Position numbers and translations under genes: made by a program. From positions 310,001 to 374,000 of the forward strand of contig CAVTAS010000001.1 in assembly GCA_963732765.1 (NCBI GenBank): a DNA stretch of 64,000 nucleotides, given 5' to 3'. This document shows positions 61,819 through 64,000 of the stretch, one piece after another (positions within the stretch are counted from its first letter, which is position 1; every line of letters starts with the position of its first letter). The notes under the pieces are model-generated. The model did no database searches and was not told where the DNA came from. It saw nothing but the letters and a program-made list of their open reading frames with translations. Source of the stretch: JANYHF01 sp963732765. GTDB taxonomy: Bacteria > Pseudomonadota > Alphaproteobacteria > Rhizobiales > Hyphomicrobiaceae.

Positions 61819-63030
61819 ATGACCATCGACCTCACCAAACTCCGCCCGGCCGCAGAAGCCAACGTCAACGGCAAGCGCGTGCTCGTCCGCGCCGATCTCA
61901 ACGTGCCGTTCAAGAACGGCAAGATCACCGACGCCACGCGCGTCGAGCGCTTCATGCCAACGGTCCACATGCTCACTCACCGCGGCGCGCGCGTGATCGT
62001 GCTCGCCCACTTCGGTCGCCCGGATGGCAAGGTGGTGCCGGAGATGAGCCTGAAGCCGGTCGCGACGCTGATGGCGCACCTCGCCGGCCACCACCCCGTC
62101 GCCTTCTTCGAAGACTGCATCGGCGAGAAAGCCGTCGCCGCCTCCAAGGTTGTCCCACAAGGTGGCGTGCTGGTCCTGGAAAACACGCGCTTCCACGCTG
62201 CCGAGGAAGAGAACGATCCCGTCTTCGTCGCCGAACTGGCCAAATGCGGCGACCTCTTCGTCAACGACGCCTTCAGCTGCGCCCACCGCGCCCATGCGTC
62301 CACGGAGGGGCTCGCGCACGTCCTCCCCGCCTACGCGGGCCCGCAGATGATGGACGAAATCAACGCTCTGCGCGCCGCGCTGGAGGCCCCCAAGCGCCCG
62401 ACTGTCGCGATCGTCGGCGGCGCCAAGATCTCGACCAAGATCCCGGTACTGACGAATCTGGCGAAGAAGGTGGACAGGCTGATCATCGGCGGCGGCATGG
62501 CCAACACGTTCCTGAAGGCGCAGGGCATCGACGTCGGCAAGTCGCTGGCGGAAGCGGGCCAGGAGCAGGTGGTCGCCGAGGTGATGGCCGCAGCCAAGGC
62601 GAGCGGCTGCCAGGTGGTGCTGCCGGTCGACGGCGTGGTGGCGAAGGAATTCAAAGCCGGCGCTGTTTCCGAGGCGCGCGACAACGCCGATATCCCGGCC
62701 GACGGCATGATCCTGGACATCGGCCCCAAGTCCGTCATCGCCATGACCGCGCTGATCCGCAAGTGCAAGACCGTGCTGTGGAACGGCCCCGTCGGCGCCT
62801 TCGAGATCGAGCCGTTCGGCACGGGGACGTTTGCGCTGGCGAAAGAGGTCGCGCGGCTGACCAGGGCGGGCGGGTTCGTGTCGGTGGCCGGCGGCGGCGA
62901 TACCGTCAGCGCACTGAACATGGCCGGCGTGGCGGATGATATGAGCTACGTGTCGACCGCCGGCGGGGCGTTCCTGGAGTGGCTGGAAGGGCGCGATCTG
63001 CCGGGCGTGGCGGCATTGGCGCGGGGGTGA
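61819..63030 (+). CDS. pgk: Phosphoglycerate kinase
   Basis: 403 residues from the ATG at 61819. The family signature RVLVRADLNVPFKNGKITDA, then TRV, is at the N-terminus; VIVLAHFGRPDGK, FVNDAFSCAHRAHASTEGLA, VAIVGGAKISTKIPVLTNLA and TVLWNGPVGAFEIEPFGTGT follow in order. It transfers phosphate between 1,3-bisphosphoglycerate and ADP in glycolysis/gluconeogenesis, in the cytosol. Longer start candidates upstream fall in the repeat element and are rejected. There is no gap or fba gene beside it. Confidence 0.97.
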   Translation: MTIDLTKLRPAAEANVNGKRVLVRADLNVPFKNGKITDATRVERFMPTVHMLTHRGARVIVLAHFGRPDGKVVPEMSLKPVATLMAHLAGHHPVAFFEDCIGEKAVAASKVVPQGGVLVLENTRFHAAEEENDPVFVAELAKCGDLFVNDAFSCAHRAHASTEGLAHVLPAYAGPQMMDEINALRAALEAPKRPTVAIVGGAKISTKIPVLTNLAKKVDRLIIGGGMANTFLKAQGIDVGKSLAEAGQEQVVAEVMAAAKASGCQVVLPVDGVVAKEFKAGAVSEARDNADIPADGMILDIGPKSVIAMTALIRKCKTVLWNGPVGAFEIEPFGTGTFALAKEVARLTRAGGFVSVAGGGDTVSALNMAGVADDMSYVSTAGGAFLEWLEGRDLPGVAALARG

Positions 63031-63053
63031 GTGCTAGATCGATTCGATCTTGG

Positions 63054-63503
63054 CTACTCTATCCTGTATTTTGCGCAGAGCATTTGGTGCATCGTTTCCA
63101 GCGGTCTCTTCCACCAGTCCGCTGTTGTAGCGGTCGCATGAACCGACTGGATACCTCGCACTGAGACCGTTCCGTCTTTCTCGAATTGAACCGGAACTTT
63201 GTCAAATTGGTACCCGACCTGCGAATTCTTCACCCAAATGTCACCGACCTCCAAATGTCCGTACGTCTGGGGCGTCGGCCTGTACTCCGCCACCCATGGC
63301 TGTTTGAGCGTGGTCGCAATGGCGGAGTTCCACTCCTTCATAGCCTGCTGCAATCGCTCTTTTGCCTTTGCAACTTGCTGCGGCGCGCCGGTTATCGCGT
63401 CAGCCTTGCGTTTGGCTTCCGCTTCAATCGCTGCATTCTTCTTGTCACGCTAAGCGCGTTCCCGGAGAACGCGCTGTACTGTTGGATCATCTTGATCGTT
63501 CAT
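63054..63503 (-). pseudogene. Small gene of unknown function with in-frame amber codon
   Basis: From ATG 63503, with GGATGGAG immediately upstream, the frame reads MNDQDDPTVQRVLRERA, then a TAG at 63450-63452 (codon 18), and continues without change as RDKKNAAIEAEAKRKADAIT ... MKEWNSAIATTLKQPWVAEY ... GHLEVGDIWVKNSQVGYQFD to a stop at 63054, in all 149 codons. The residues on both sides of the stop join smoothly (helical, charged), suggesting a CAG or GAG changed to TAG. A shorter product from TTG 63353 or ATG 63341 remains possible. No family recognised; no signal peptide. It could be a recent nonsense mutation, read-through or an error. Confidence 0.6.
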
Positions 63504-63834
63504 CTCCATCCTTTTCCTCGCCGCCAGGGCGAATCAGTTTCTGGGAGTATATTATCAAGGATTCCGTCAAGCCGTGAGTCGGCAGGCTCATCGACGCATC
63601 GGAGTTTGCTGCTCGCTCGCGGCGCGAATCGCACCGGCAATCCCCTCATCCGGCGCAGTGCGCCACCTTCTCCCAAAGGGAGAAGGAAGATCCGTGCGCG
63701 TCGCGGCATTGAAGCAACAATCCGCCACCGGATGAATCCTTCCAAACACCCACGGACCGCGCGGCTCCATCGCCTTCTCCCTTTGGGAGAAGGTGCCCGA
63801 AGGGCGGATGAGGGGATTGCTGCCGGAGGTTGGC
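63504..63834. repeat. MITE-like palindromic element next to the DUF559 gene
   Basis: No gene is found here. An element from about 63637 to 63820 has inverted ends (AATCCCCTCATCCG at the left, CGGATGAGGGGATT at the right) and two inner palindromes of CCTTCTCCC/GGGAGAAGG (63666-63686 and 63773-63793). It ends about 13 bp from the stop of the DUF559 gene. Similar CTCTCCC/GGGAGAG palindromes occur at 7774-7979. Confidence 0.75.
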
Positions 63835-64000
63835 TCAACCCATGCCGCGCCGCGTCGCCGCCACCACGCTGTCGAGGATGGCGTCCAGCACGGCCGTGGT
63901 TCGCGCCATGACGTCGTAGTTCCAGAAGCGGATGACCAGGAAGCCAGCGGCTTCGAGCGTTTTCGTGCGCTCGGCATCGCGGACAACTTGCTCGGGCTCG
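63835..64000 (-). CDS. DUF559 domain protein, Vsr-like endonuclease fold (C-terminal end)
   Basis: Only the last 54 codons lie inside the window; the start is beyond 64000. The visible end reads EPEQVVRDAERTKTLEAAGF, LVIRFWNYDVMARTTAVLDA and ILDSVV, which matches the C-terminal part of DUF559 proteins (DAERTxxLEAxGxxVxRFWN). This family has the fold of the very-short-patch-repair endonuclease. Function in bacteria is not settled. A palindromic element lies directly after its stop. Confidence 0.8.
   Translation of the reverse strand, partial: EPEQVVRDAERTKTLEAAGFLVIRFWNYDVMARTTAVLDAILDSVVAATRRGMG

Noticed and set aside
63186..63911. A 241-codon rightward frame
   Set aside because: It crosses the amber-interrupted gene and the palindromic element and has no family resemblance.

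Overview
The window is a high-GC chromosomal segment of an alphaproteobacterium, most likely a member of the Hyphomicrobiales (Rhizobiales). The pointers are a DUF2865 protein, a porin opening with a cysteine-containing coiled coil (DLGGDCCADLEERV), an ImuA/ImuB pair with a GTTC-N7-GTTC SOS box, the order rpmH-rnpA-yidC-engB, a tolB-pal-cpoB-tilS block and a non-canonical glutamyl-tRNA synthetase. No species can be named from sequence alone, and there are no rRNAs, phage genes, transposases or CRISPR arrays.

Layout. 1-2.7 kb: leftward lipid or aromatic catabolism block (SDR, acyl-CoA dehydrogenase, truncated secreted protein). 2.9-10.2 kb: the most unusual locus. A small RTX calcium-binding-repeat protein is read leftward, away from a rightward export operon: TolC-like lipoprotein, short periplasmic adaptor, GAF-HlyD adaptor, and an M50-metalloprotease/HlyD fusion with a PqqD-like N-terminus. 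No ABC ATPase is present, so this looks like an ABC-independent type I-like exporter with its cargo. 10.2-14.6 kb: D-lactate dehydrogenase-type flavoenzyme, GST, PfkB kinase, membrane-anchored hydrolase. 14.7-22.2 kb: rpmH, rnpA, yidC, engB, a membrane-anchored Clp-N protein, then argB translationally coupled to a GH3-type amide synthetase. 22.5-26.4 kb: ubiG broken by two frameshifts, an intact porin, and a tandem porin copy riddled with frameshifts. 26.6-31 kb: orphan modA, tRNA-Gly(CCC), rhomboid protease, imuA-imuB without dnaE2.

31.4-41.6 kb: two L,D-transpeptidases, patatin-like lipase, dodecin, RND efflux permease and adaptor, a small membrane protein, gltX and a GNAT acetyltransferase. 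41.9-49.4 kb: DUF2865 protein, VOC protein, tolB, a tiny lipoprotein gene, pal, cpoB, tilS and a DUF4332 protein; tolQRA are not present. 49.7-55.3 kb: HerA-like ATPase, MFS transporter, a frameshifted DapA-family aldolase, a 53-residue membrane protein with its own terminator, and an MltB-type lytic transglycosylase. 55.4-64 kb: a solitary AIPR abortive-infection protein, Kup potassium transporter, transketolase, phosphoglycerate kinase, a small gene with an in-frame amber codon, and the end of a DUF559 nuclease gene beside a palindromic element.

Several intergenic spaces carry MITE-like palindromic elements (7.8, 51.3, 61.6 and 63.6 kb). Four genes (ubiG, the second porin, the DapA-like aldolase, the amber gene) are disrupted. 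Each defect except the porin is only one or two small changes, so either recent gene decay or sequence error is possible. No homology search was run: product names rest on recognisable motifs.
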